From Candidatus Thiodictyon syntrophicum (GTDB lineage Bacteria; Pseudomonadota; Gammaproteobacteria; Chromatiales; Chromatiaceae), in NCBI RefSeq assembly GCF_002813775.1, contig NZ_CP020370.1, positions 4,861,501 through 4,925,500 of the forward strand: DNA of 64,000 nt. Direction: 5' to 3'. The position numbers and the translations under genes are program-made. Shown piece by piece: positions 17,832 through 26,711 of this stretch. How positions within the stretch are numbered: position 1 is the first letter of the stretch; each line of letters begins with the position of its first letter. The notes under the pieces were generated by a model. The model ran no database searches, was not told where the DNA came from, and saw only the letters and a program-made list of their open reading frames with translations.

Positions 17832-19431
17832 GCACGGCCCCCAAGACCCCGCGGACCCCGCCGGCCGCGCGACCAGGCCTCCGGATCGGGGGGACCGAAC
17901 CGCCGCCGATAATCCCTGGAGCCGTGCCCGACCGGCCCCGGAGCGTGCCCGCGGGCGGGCCGGCGCGGGCGGCCCCCCTGCGCGAGAGCAAGCCCAGGCC
18001 CCGCGAGACCGCTCCGGGCCCCCACGCGAGCGCGGCGGCCCGCCGCGGGACAGGCCCCGCCCTGCGGCCGATGTGCAACGCGGCGAATCGTCCGTCTGGG
18101 GCCAGCCCGACACACCGCGGCAACCCGGCGCGGACGCCCGTGCCGCCGCGGCCCTGGCGATCCACCGCGTGCGCGACCGCGGCCAGTCGCTGACGCGGGT
18201 CCTCAACCAGTCCGCCCTGCCCCGCCCGCCGGCGGATCGTGCCCTCACCCAGGAGCTGATCTACGGCACCCTGCGCGTCCTGCCGCGCCTGGAGGCCCTG
18301 GTCGGCATCCTGCTGCACCACCCGGTCAAGCCGGCTGACCGCGACCTGGAGGCCCTGATGCTGGTCGGGCTCTACCAACTCACCGTGCTGGGCACCCCTC
18401 CCCACGCGGCGGTCGCCGCCACCGTGGAGGCCGTGCGCCTGCTCGGCAAGCCGGACAAGGTTGGCCTGCTCAACGCCCTGTTGCGACGCTTCCTGCGCGA
18501 ACGCGAGACCCTGCTGGCGCAGGCCGACCAACTTCCGAGCGCCCGCTGGCTGGTCCCGGAGTGGCTGCTCGCCGCGTTGCGCCGGGACTGGCCCCAGGAC
18601 TGGGAGGACATCGTCACCGCCGGCAACGAGCGCCCGCCCATGAGCCTGCGGGTCAATGCCGCGCGCACGGACCGGCTGGCCTACGCCGGCCTGCTGGCGG
18701 CAGCGGGGATCACCGCCCGCCCCATCCCGGGCACCGAGGCCGGGCTGATGCTCGATCACCCGGTGCCGGCCCAGACCCTGCCCGGCTTCGACGCGGGCCT
18801 GGTCTCGGTGCAGGACGGCGGCGCCCAGTTCGCCGCCCAGCTCCTCGACGCCCAACCCGGGCAGCGGGTGCTCGACGCCTGTGCCGCCCCCGGCGGCAAG
18901 ACCGCCCACCTCCTGGAGCGTGCCGGCCCGGGACTGGAACTGGTGGCCCTCGACTCGGCAGCGGCGCGCCTCGACACCCTGCGCGAGAATCTGGCCCGTC
19001 TCGGGCTGCAGGCCCGGGTGGTGCGCGCGGACGCCGCCGCCCCACTCGGCGACTGGACGCGCCCGCCCTTCGACCGCATCCTGCTCGATGTCCCCTGCTC
19101 CGCCACCGGCGTCATCCGCCGACACCCGGACATCAAATGGCTGCGCCGCGCCACGGACATCCCCGAACTATGCGCCCTGCAGGCGCGCATCCTGGACGCC
19201 ATCTGGCCCCTGCTGGCCCCCGGCGGGCGGCTGCTCTATGTCACCTGTTCCGTGCTGGCCGCCGAGAACCAGGACCAGGTGGCCGCCTTCCTGGCACGCC
19301 AGCCGGCGGCCCGCGAGGTCCCGATCGCCGCCGCGTGGGGGCGCAAGCGTAGCCATGGCCGCCAGTTGCTGCCCACGAACGGCGGGAGTGACGGCTTCTA
19401 TTTCGCCCTGCTCGAGAAGATAGCCCCGTGA
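17824..19431 (+). CDS. rsmB: 16S rRNA m5C967 methyltransferase
   Basis: RsmB (Sun/Fmu) methylates C967 of 16S rRNA. The protein has a NusB-like N-terminal domain (about residues 100-235: [20 protein letters not shown]...[19 protein letters not shown]) and a Rossmann methyltransferase domain with [36 protein letters not shown] and [11 protein letters not shown] carrying the two catalytic cysteines. An unusual N-terminal extension of about 100 residues is Arg/Pro/Gly-rich and disordered. TTG 17824 (or GTG 17815) overlaps fmt; GTG 18073 is an alternative start that would omit most of the extension. Confidence 0.93.
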   Translation: MAEHGPQDPADPAGRATRPPDRGDRTAADNPWSRARPAPERARGRAGAGGPPAREQAQAPRDRSGPPRERGGPPRDRPRPAADVQRGESSVWGQPDTPRQPGADARAAAALAIHRVRDRGQSLTRVLNQSALPRPPADRALTQELIYGTLRVLPRLEALVGILLHHPVKPADRDLEALMLVGLYQLTVLGTPPHAAVAATVEAVRLLGKPDKVGLLNALLRRFLRERETLLAQADQLPSARWLVPEWLLAALRRDWPQDWEDIVTAGNERPPMSLRVNAARTDRLAYAGLLAAAGITARPIPGTEAGLMLDHPVPAQTLPGFDAGLVSVQDGGAQFAAQLLDAQPGQRVLDACAAPGGKTAHLLERAGPGLELVALDSAAARLDTLRENLARLGLQARVVRADAAAPLGDWTRPPFDRILLDVPCSATGVIRRHPDIKWLRRATDIPELCALQARILDAIWPLLAPGGRLLYVTCSVLAAENQDQVAAFLARQPAAREVPIAAAWGRKRSHGRQLLPTNGGSDGFYFALLEKIAP

Positions 19432-20033
19432 CGCTGGGGGCGACGGGAGTCGGTACAGCGGCGCGACCGCGGCCCACTCGCCGCCGGGAATTGACCTGGT
19501 GGCTGGCCCTGTCGGCGCTCCTGTTGGCCTGGACCACCCTGGCCAGCGATTTTCGGGTGACCCAGGTGCAAACCCGCCTGGTCGAGGGAACCTATACCCT
19601 GGATGCCACGGTCGACTACGGCTTTTCGCCCGAGGCCCTGGAGGCCCTGGCCAATGGCGTCCCCCTGACGATTCTGATGCAGTTGCAGGTCCGGCGCGCC
19701 GATGCCTGGATCTGGGCGAGCAGCGTGACCGATCTCCAGTTGCGCTATGCCATCCGCCACAAGCCCCTGTCGGAAACCTATGAGGTCTACCGGCTGCCGG
19801 GGACGACCGGCCGCACCTTCGTCACGCGGGAGGCGGCCATCGCGGCCCTAGGCGAGATCAAGGGGCTGCAACTGGTCGATCAGAACCGCCTCGAACCCGG
19901 GGTCGCCTACGAGGTCCAGTTCAAGGTCTCCCTGGATATCGAGGCCTTACCCCTGCCGCTGCGCCCCACGGCCTACCTGAGCGGGGCCTGGAAGCTCGCG
20001 AGTCGCTGGACCAAATGGCCGCTAACCCACTAA
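19428..20033 (+). CDS. DUF4390 family membrane-anchored protein
   Basis: A 201-residue protein of the DUF4390 family, which is regularly found between rsmB and an NtrY-like kinase. It has one N-terminal transmembrane segment (LTWWLALSALLLAWTTLA) after a basic stretch, then a periplasmic beta-rich domain (FRVTQVQTRLVEGTYTLDAT and a C-terminal YLSGAWKLASRWTKWPL). GTG 19428 overlaps the rsmB stop (GTGA), and its own 3' end overlaps the kinase start by 19 bases. Probably part of the NtrYX signalling operon. Confidence 0.9.
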   Translation: MTLGATGVGTAARPRPTRRRELTWWLALSALLLAWTTLASDFRVTQVQTRLVEGTYTLDATVDYGFSPEALEALANGVPLTILMQLQVRRADAWIWASSVTDLQLRYAIRHKPLSETYEVYRLPGTTGRTFVTREAAIAALGEIKGLQLVDQNRLEPGVAYEVQFKVSLDIEALPLPLRPTAYLSGAWKLASRWTKWPLTH

Positions 20034-22264
20034 GAAATCTGCGCCTGCTGGGTACCATCCCGATCGCGGCGCTGGTCGTGGCACTGTTCATCGCGCTGGT
20101 GCTGATGCGCGATGCGATCCAGAACTCCGAGGATCTGAGTCGCGCCTTCGTCCCGCTGCTCTTCATCGTCTTAGGCGGCCTGCTGATCCTGGCCGTGCTG
20201 GTGGTGGTGAACATCGTCAAGCTGTTGCGCCGCTACCGCCGACAGGCGGCCGGGTCGCGCCTGACGCTGCGCATCGTCGTCCTGTTCGTGCTGATCTCGC
20301 TGTTGCCGGTCGGGGTGGTCTACTATTTTTCGCTCGGGTTCCTGCTGCGCGGGATCGACAGTTGGTTCGACGTGGAGATCGGCCGCGCCATGCAGGACGC
20401 CCTGACGCTCAATCAGGCCTCGCTGGATCTGAACCAACGCGTCCTCACCAAGTACACCGAGGCCCTGCTCGCCGGCATCCAGGACCGCTCCTCCACCGCC
20501 ATCGCCCTGACCCTGAACAGCCTGCGACGCCACGCGGGGGCCGAGGAACTGACCATCTTCGGGCCGGGCGGCCAGGTCCTGGGCACCGCCAACCAGGACC
20601 CCGCCAAGCTGGTCCCGAGCTACGCCGACCGCGAGATCCAGCAAGGGGTGCGCGCCGGTAAGAACTACGTGGGGACCGAGACCGGGCCGGCGGAGGAACT
20701 GGTGGTACGGGTGGTAGTGCGCGACCCGGGCGGGCGGCCTATGCAGATGCAGGCCATCTTCCCCACCTCGAGCCGCATTACCGAGCTCTCGGCGGGGCTG
20801 GAGACCGCGTACAATCGCTATACGGAACTCGCCTACCTGCGCCGCTCACTCAAGACGAGTTTCTCCCTGACCCTGCTGCTGGTGCTCCTGTTCGGTGTGA
20901 TGGCGGCCCTGATCGGCGCCTTCCATACGGCCCGGCGCCTGGTCGCCCCGGTGGCCGACATCGCCCGCGGCACCCGTGCCGTCGCCGAAGGCGACTACGA
21001 ACAGCAACTGCCCCTGCCCAAACACGACGACGAGTTGGCCTTCCTGGTGGCGTCCTTCAACACCATGACCCGGCGCATCGCCCAGGCGCGCGACGCGGCG
21101 GCGCGCAGCCAGGAGGCGGTGGAGACCCAGCGGACCTACCTGGAGACGGTGCTCGGGCGGCTGTCCTCCGGGGTAGTCGCCTTCGATGCCGCGCAGCGCC
21201 TGCGCACCGCCAACCCGGCCGCCCGCCAGATCCTGGGCCTGGACCCCGGCGCCGCGTCGGCCCTGACGCTCGGCGACATCGAACGGGCGCAGCCCGGGCT
21301 CACCCCCTGGACCGAGGCGGTGCGCAGCCACCTGGACGCCGGCCAGGACTGGCGCCGGGAGATCGTCCTGCAGCGCACCGCCGGGCGCCAGACCCTGATG
21401 TGCCGGGGCAGCACCCTGCCCCTGCCGGGCACCGACGGGCGCGGCCACGTCGTCGTCTTCGACGACATCACCACCCTGATCACCGCTCAGCGCAACGCCG
21501 CCTGGGGCGAGGTGGCGCGACGCCTGGCCCACGAGATCAAGAACCCGCTGACCCCCATCCAACTCTCCGCCGAGCGGCTGCGCCACAAGCTGCTGGCCAA
21601 GGCCAACCCCCAGGATGCGGCGCTCATCGACCGCTCGACCCGCACCATCGTAGCCCAGGTCGAGGCCATGAAGGCCATGGTCAACGACTTCTCGGACTAT
21701 GCCCGCACCCCCCAGTCCCAACCCGTGCCGCTGGCGTTCGACCGCCTGGTGCAGGAGGTCCTGGACCTGTACCGCAGCGCCGGGGCGGGGGCCCTGGTGG
21801 TGAACCTGGAGGCGCCCGAGACCCTGGTCCGCGGGGATGCCACACGCCTGCGCCAGGTCATACACAATTTGGTCAAGAACGCCCAGGAGGCGCTGGAGGG
21901 TCGCCCCGAACCCCACATCAAGGTCAGCACACGGCGCCTCGACGGCCCCCTGGTCGAACTCCCGGGCGAGGGCGACACCAACGGCCACGAGCACGACGCC
22001 GGACTGGTGCAGTTAGAGGTCACGGACAACGGCCCCGGATTCGACGCGGAGATTCAGGAGCGGATGTTCGAGCCCTACGTGACCAGCAAGCCCAAGGGGA
22101 CCGGGCTCGGGCTTGCCATCGTCAAGAAGATAATTGAGGAACACGGCGGTATGATCGGCGCCGAAAACACCGGCAGCGGGGCCACCATCCGGATTCGCCT
22201 GCCAATCTGTCTCGGGGGTCCGCCGGCCGCGGCAAAGGAGCGAGGACTGAACGCACAGTTATGA
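20015..22264 (+). CDS. ntrY: NtrY-like sensor histidine kinase
   Basis: A 749-residue membrane histidine kinase. Transmembrane segments are near residues 8-28, 45-70 and 85-110, with a periplasmic sensor loop and a fourth segment near 285-310. HAMP (LVAPVADIARGTRAVAEGDY) and PAS (about 370-470) domains follow. The HisKA box is RRLAHEIKNPLTPIQLSAERL (phospho-acceptor His), then HATPase motifs VIHNLVKNAQEAL, VTDNGPGFD and GTGLGLAIVKKII. The fold is NtrY-like, a kinase often linked to nitrogen or redox/envelope responses. It overlaps the regulator gene by four bases. Confidence 0.93.
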   Translation: MAANPLRNLRLLGTIPIAALVVALFIALVLMRDAIQNSEDLSRAFVPLLFIVLGGLLILAVLVVVNIVKLLRRYRRQAAGSRLTLRIVVLFVLISLLPVGVVYYFSLGFLLRGIDSWFDVEIGRAMQDALTLNQASLDLNQRVLTKYTEALLAGIQDRSSTAIALTLNSLRRHAGAEELTIFGPGGQVLGTANQDPAKLVPSYADREIQQGVRAGKNYVGTETGPAEELVVRVVVRDPGGRPMQMQAIFPTSSRITELSAGLETAYNRYTELAYLRRSLKTSFSLTLLLVLLFGVMAALIGAFHTARRLVAPVADIARGTRAVAEGDYEQQLPLPKHDDELAFLVASFNTMTRRIAQARDAAARSQEAVETQRTYLETVLGRLSSGVVAFDAAQRLRTANPAARQILGLDPGAASALTLGDIERAQPGLTPWTEAVRSHLDAGQDWRREIVLQRTAGRQTLMCRGSTLPLPGTDGRGHVVVFDDITTLITAQRNAAWGEVARRLAHEIKNPLTPIQLSAERLRHKLLAKANPQDAALIDRSTRTIVAQVEAMKAMVNDFSDYARTPQSQPVPLAFDRLVQEVLDLYRSAGAGALVVNLEAPETLVRGDATRLRQVIHNLVKNAQEALEGRPEPHIKVSTRRLDGPLVELPGEGDTNGHEHDAGLVQLEVTDNGPGFDAEIQERMFEPYVTSKPKGTGLGLAIVKKIIEEHGGMIGAENTGSGATIRIRLPICLGGPPAAAKERGLNAQL

Positions 22265-23628
22265 GCGCCACACACATCTTAGTCGTCGATGACGAACCCG
22301 ACATCAGGGGTCTGGTCCAGGAGATCCTGGAGGACGAGGGCTACCGGGTGAGCGGTGCCGAGAGCGGCGCCGCCGCCCGTCTGGCGCTGCGCGAGCGCCG
22401 CCCCGACCTGATCCTGCTCGATATCTGGATGCCCGACCTGGACGGCATCAGCCTGCTCAAGGAGTGGGCGCAGGACCAGGGCCTGCCCTGCCCGGTCATC
22501 ATGATGTCCGGCCATGGGACGGTCGAGACGGCCGTGGAGGCGACCCGCCTGGGCGCCTACGACTTTCTCGAAAAGCCCCTGTCCATGGCCAAGCTCCTGC
22601 TCACCGTGGGGCGCGCCCTGGAGGCGGAGAAGCTCCAGCAGGAGAACATCGGACTGAAGCGGCGCGCCCCCCTGGTCCAGGAACCCGTGGGGCGCAGCCC
22701 GGCGATGCAGCGGCTGCGCGAGCAGGTCAAGCGCATTGCCCAGCACGACACCTGGGTCCTGATCACCGGGGAGTCCGGCAGCGGTCGCGAGACCTTCGCC
22801 CGCTATCTCCACGCCCAGAGCCCGCGGCGCGACCGGCCCTTCGTGGATCTGAGCGTCTCGGCCCTGACCGGCGGCAGCGCCGCCCGCGAACTCTTCGGCA
22901 GCGAGGAGCCGGGGCTCACCCACTACGGCAGCCTGGAGAAGGCAGCCGGCGGGACCCTGCTGATGGACGAGGTGGCGGACATGGACCTGGAGGCCCAGGC
23001 GCTGCTGCTCGGGGCACTGAACAACGGCTCCTTCCTGCGCGTCGGCGGGGCCGAGCCGGTCGCCATCGACGTGCGGATCATCGCCGTGACCCAGCGCAAC
23101 CTGGAGGACGAGGTTCGCGCCGGCCGCTTCCGCGAGGACCTCTTCTATCACCTGAACGTGGTCCCCCTGAACATCCCGGCCCTGCGCGACCACGCCGAGG
23201 ACGTCTCCGACCTGCTGAACTTCTATCTCGACTTCTTCGCCACCCACGAGAAGCTGCCCTACCGCCGCTTCAGCGTCGGCGCCCAGAACTTCCTGCGCAA
23301 CTATACCTGGCCCGGCAACGTGCGCGAGATCAAGAACCTGGTCCAGCGCCTCCTGATCCTGGGCAGCGGCGACGAGATCACCCAACAGGAGGTCGAAGGC
23401 ACCCTGGGCGCGCCGCCGCCACTCCTGGCCCAGCCCCTGGAGGGCCTGGTCTCCTTCGACCAACCCCTGCGCCAGGCGCGCGAGCAGTTCGAGAAAGCCT
23501 ATCTCGACTACCAGCTCGAAAAGCACCTGGGCAATGTCAGCAAGATGGCCAAGGAGGCCGGGATGGAGCGCACCCATCTGTATCGCAAACTGCGCTCGCT
23601 GGGGGTGGAGATCAAGGAGCGGCGGTAG
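22261..23628 (+). CDS. ntrX: NtrX-like response regulator with a degenerate AAA+ domain
   Basis: A 455-residue receiver-AAA+-Fis protein. The receiver has acidic pocket and phospho-acceptor DD...LLDIWMPDLDG. The AAA+ domain is sigma-54-activator-like, but the Walker A is GESGSGRETF (Lys replaced by Arg). The GAFTGA loop that contacts sigma-54 is absent: ELFGSEEPGLTHYGSLEKAA stands where ELFG...GAFTGA is expected. The Walker B TLLMDEVADM is present. The C-terminal Fis-type helix-turn-helix is NVSKMAKEAGMERTHLYRKL. It therefore probably acts as a conventional DNA-binding regulator, not a sigma-54 activator. Confidence 0.93.
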   Translation: MSATHILVVDDEPDIRGLVQEILEDEGYRVSGAESGAAARLALRERRPDLILLDIWMPDLDGISLLKEWAQDQGLPCPVIMMSGHGTVETAVEATRLGAYDFLEKPLSMAKLLLTVGRALEAEKLQQENIGLKRRAPLVQEPVGRSPAMQRLREQVKRIAQHDTWVLITGESGSGRETFARYLHAQSPRRDRPFVDLSVSALTGGSAARELFGSEEPGLTHYGSLEKAAGGTLLMDEVADMDLEAQALLLGALNNGSFLRVGGAEPVAIDVRIIAVTQRNLEDEVRAGRFREDLFYHLNVVPLNIPALRDHAEDVSDLLNFYLDFFATHEKLPYRRFSVGAQNFLRNYTWPGNVREIKNLVQRLLILGSGDEITQQEVEGTLGAPPPLLAQPLEGLVSFDQPLRQAREQFEKAYLDYQLEKHLGNVSKMAKEAGMERTHLYRKLRSLGVEIKERR

Positions 23629-23640
23629 GGGGGGGGATTT

Positions 23641-23755
23641 GGCCGCAAATGAACGCTAATGAACGCGAATAAGAGGGATGCTTGTCGGCGCGAACCGCGT
23701 CATTCCTGTGGAGTCCAAGGCTTCAGCACTTCAGCACTTTAGCCTTGGGCGTGCG
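23641..23755. repeat. Two dispersed repeats downstream of ntrX
   Basis: 23641-23673 (GGCCGCAAATGAACGCTAAT...) matches the repeats at 42361 and 42480. 23707-23749 begins GTGGAGTCCAAGGCTTCAGC, matching one arm of the inverted repeat at 7560-7619, and contains an inserted duplication (CACTTCAGCACTT). Confidence 0.7.
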
Positions 23756-23813
23756 CCGCCATGCCAAGGGTATAAATATCGGGGCGGCAGAATCGCTGGA
23801 TCTGCATTTTAAT

Positions 23814-25752
23814 CCGAAGTTCCAGCATCGCCTAAGCGATAGGCTATTGATTCTCTTTATTTTTCAGAAAATCGTCGTGCAAACGTCTGGCTACACGCGG
23901 ATCGTTTTGATCAAATCGAATGCCGTCTGCTGCTTGGGGTTAGGAGTGGTGTCGATGTTGAACAGCGCCTCATCGGCACTGGCCTGTTTACGTCGGCAGG
24001 TATTGCGAACGATGGTGGCTAGTTCATTGAGAAGGGTCCGGAAGCTGTGCGCCGGTGAGCCGTCGGCGAGTCGCTTGCTCGCCACTTTTTCCAAAGCCGC
24101 GTCCGAACGGGTCGCGGGCGCCACGGGATCGCGCTGGGTGAGACGCTCCTGATCTTCATCGGCGAACAGAAGACTGCGCCACGCCTCGCCCATGTGCCAT
24201 TTGACGTAATAGGCGAGCATGCATAGAAACAGATGGGCACGCACCCGCTCTTCGGTATGGTGGTAGATCGGACGAATCTGTAGATCATCGCTTTTCAACG
24301 AGCGGAACGCCGCCTCGACGTGACTCAACCCCTTGTAATGGAGTACGACCTCGGCGCTGCTGACCTGCGCGACCGGCAGGGGCGTGCGAATGACGTAGAG
24401 CCCGTCCAGCGCCGCCTCTGCGGCCACCGACTCCTCATCGATATGGAAAACGAACTGCGTGGCGGTGATGTCCAGCACGACATGCTTGGCCATCTTGTAC
24501 TTGTTGATCACGCGCCCGACCCGCACGCCGATCTTGTCCGGATCCTTCAGTCGGCCATTGGCGACCATCCGTTGTACCGTCTCTAATTCGGTGGTGGTGG
24601 CCGCGAGGAGCTGGCGCCGCTTAGCCGCACGCAATTTCGCCAGTTGCGGATTGCGACACGCGATCAGCCGCTCGCCGGGAAAGTCCTCGTCGGTGCATTC
24701 AAAGAGATTGCGCTCGTCGAATAAATCCATCTGGAGCGTACCGGCCGCCGCCAGTTGGCGAATCGCCCCGCTCTTGAGTGCCGTGATCCACGCCACTCCG
24801 GCACGCTCCCGCAGGGCCTCAACCTGGGTTTGCGAGATCATTCCGCGATCCCCCACCAGGATGACCGATTGCAGGGCAAAGTCGTGTTGCAGCTGATCCA
24901 CCTGCGCCATCAAGGTCTCGGGGTCAGTGGTATTGCCCGCAAAGGCCGAGATGGCCACCGGACAACCGCGCGCATCAGTCAGCAAGCCGTAGTTGACTTG
25001 CAGCAGCCCCTTCTTCCCGTCACGGGAGTAGCCACGCGCGGCCAGGGGGCAGGACTCACCCTCGAAATAGCTCGACGAGAGGTCGTAGAGCACGCGGCCC
25101 CCCTCGTGCAGGTGGCGCTTGGCCAATCGTTGCTCAATGACCGCCTGACGCTCCCGCAGCCAATCCAAGGCCGCGTACAGCTCATTTTCATCAGCATCAC
25201 TGACCCCGAACAGCTCGCCCAGGGTGCTGTGCTCCCAACTGCGCGTGGTCGCCAGTTTGCTTTGCGGGTCTAGCACCCGGGCGGCGATCATCGCCAGCAC
25301 CAGATCCCGCTCTCGGCAGGCTTCGCGCCCCAAGAGCGCACTCAGCCGCAGGTGCTCCATCGCCAGCCTGATCGCATCGACCGCACCATGCGCGCGCGAG
25401 CGGATGATTTCAAAGACCTCATCAACGGCGGCCAACGGCTTGCCTTTGAGAACGGCACGAATCGCCTCGGCTTGTGACAGCGACAAGGCCGAGAGGTTGG
25501 CGATGGTGCGCTTAAGGATCTTCTTGCCTTCGCGAAACGACTCGCGGAGCAAGATGGCAGGGGGCGAGCTGCGGTTTGGAACGATGTCGATGTACATGGG
25601 AAAAAATATAGCAGGAAAACTCGAAATAACAAGCTATCTACGACCGTTTACATGGGTACACTTTAGAGCGGAATGACGGCAACAAGTACCTATTGAACAA
25701 AAATTTCAAGGGCTTGCGACGAAGATGAGAATGGTTCTCGCTGGAACTTCGG
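23814..25752 (-). mobile_element. Complete IS1634-family insertion sequence
   Basis: A 1939-bp element bounded by perfect 13-bp inverted repeats CCGAAGTTCCAGC (23814-23826 and 25740-25752). It is flanked by a 6-bp direct repeat TTTAAT (23808-23813 and 25753-25758), the likely target duplication. It contains one intact transposase gene on the minus strand. Intact ends and target duplication suggest a recent insertion. It sits 30 bases before the start codon of the FRG gene. Confidence 0.88.
23891..25597 (-). CDS. IS1634-family transposase
   Basis: A 568-residue DDE transposase of the IS1634 (IS4-like) group. The N-terminus MYIDIVPNRSSPPAILLRES and the catalytic regions VILVGDRGMISQTQ (Asp) and YKGLSHVEAAFRSLKSDDLQIRPIYHHTEERVRAHLFLC (Glu plus the YREK-like part) are typical. 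The frame is intact. It occupies most of the element between the 13-bp inverted repeats. Confidence 0.93.
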   Translation of the reverse strand: MYIDIVPNRSSPPAILLRESFREGKKILKRTIANLSALSLSQAEAIRAVLKGKPLAAVDEVFEIIRSRAHGAVDAIRLAMEHLRLSALLGREACRERDLVLAMIAARVLDPQSKLATTRSWEHSTLGELFGVSDADENELYAALDWLRERQAVIEQRLAKRHLHEGGRVLYDLSSSYFEGESCPLAARGYSRDGKKGLLQVNYGLLTDARGCPVAISAFAGNTTDPETLMAQVDQLQHDFALQSVILVGDRGMISQTQVEALRERAGVAWITALKSGAIRQLAAAGTLQMDLFDERNLFECTDEDFPGERLIACRNPQLAKLRAAKRRQLLAATTTELETVQRMVANGRLKDPDKIGVRVGRVINKYKMAKHVVLDITATQFVFHIDEESVAAEAALDGLYVIRTPLPVAQVSSAEVVLHYKGLSHVEAAFRSLKSDDLQIRPIYHHTEERVRAHLFLCMLAYYVKWHMGEAWRSLLFADEDQERLTQRDPVAPATRSDAALEKVASKRLADGSPAHSFRTLLNELATIVRNTCRRKQASADEALFNIDTTPNPKQQTAFDLIKTIRV

Positions 25753-25782
25753 TTTAATCGATAAGCACACGAGGCATTACGC

Positions 25783-26628
25783 ATGATTACAGACATCCCT
25801 TCTCTGCTTGCTAAGATCACATTGATAGAGGGGCAGCACCCTAATGAGACCCTATTTTTTCGCGGTCAAGTTAAGCGTTATCGGCCGATAACTCCATCGA
25901 TTGACCGCAACGGGTATTTGAGCAACGAAAACGTATTGTTCAGGGAATTCATCCTGAGAAATCCAGATGAGTTTTCGGGAGAAAAAAGCACATTTGAAAA
26001 ACTTGTAAAAATGCAGCATTATAAGTTGCCAACGCGCCTCCTGGATATCACCACGAATCCACTAATTGCGTTGTTTTTTGCTGTCGCCAATAATGACTCG
26101 GAGGACGGCGATTTCATTGTTTTTGCAATTCCAGATGAGAAAATAAAATATTATGACTCTGACACCATCAGTGTTGTCGCAAACATAGCAAGACGCCCCA
26201 TCGACACGCTCGACTTGAGAGCACTACTCAAGACCAAAATAGAGTCGAACGACCAATTCCGCACTAGGTTCAACGGCACCAAGGAGATCCAGTATTTGCT
26301 TCACGAGATAAAGGAAGAAAAGCCCTATTTTAAGGACCTGATCGAACGTGAACACCTTGAAGACATCTGGTGCGTGAAGCCGCTCTTGAAGAATCGACGC
26401 ATTATTAAACAAGACGGAGCGTTCTTGCTATTCGGCATACACGGAACAAAAGAACATATGGCGACTTACAGCAGCTTCACGCCGATTGACGTTCCGGTCC
26501 TAGCCACAGAAAAAGAGAAGCTGAGGAAAGATTTGAAACTTCTCGGAATCTCAAACGACAAAATATTCCCAGAGCTTGATAACACAGCGGAATATTTGCG
26601 GAGCATTTACGCACGGCCGCATCCCTAA
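25783..26628 (+). CDS. FRG-domain protein
   Basis: A 281-residue protein with an N-terminal FRG domain: ETLFFRGQVKRYRPITPSI (the FRGQ motif) and later LPTRLLDITTNPLIALFFAV. FRG proteins are widespread in accessory and defence-associated regions; the biochemical function is unknown. The gene is clearly AT-rich compared with its neighbours, a sign of horizontal transfer. ATG 25783 has a GAGG site at 25771. An IS ends 25 bases upstream of the 25-bp leader, so its native promoter is probably displaced. Confidence 0.85.
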   Translation: MITDIPSLLAKITLIEGQHPNETLFFRGQVKRYRPITPSIDRNGYLSNENVLFREFILRNPDEFSGEKSTFEKLVKMQHYKLPTRLLDITTNPLIALFFAVANNDSEDGDFIVFAIPDEKIKYYDSDTISVVANIARRPIDTLDLRALLKTKIESNDQFRTRFNGTKEIQYLLHEIKEEKPYFKDLIEREHLEDIWCVKPLLKNRRIIKQDGAFLLFGIHGTKEHMATYSSFTPIDVPVLATEKEKLRKDLKLLGISNDKIFPELDNTAEYLRSIYARPHP

Positions 26629-26711
26629 ATGGGCAGTCCTCGCGGCCACTTTAACGAACAGGTAGTTGCAGCGTCCAGGTTGCGGGATACTCCAAGCGCC
26701 GCCACCCGGCG

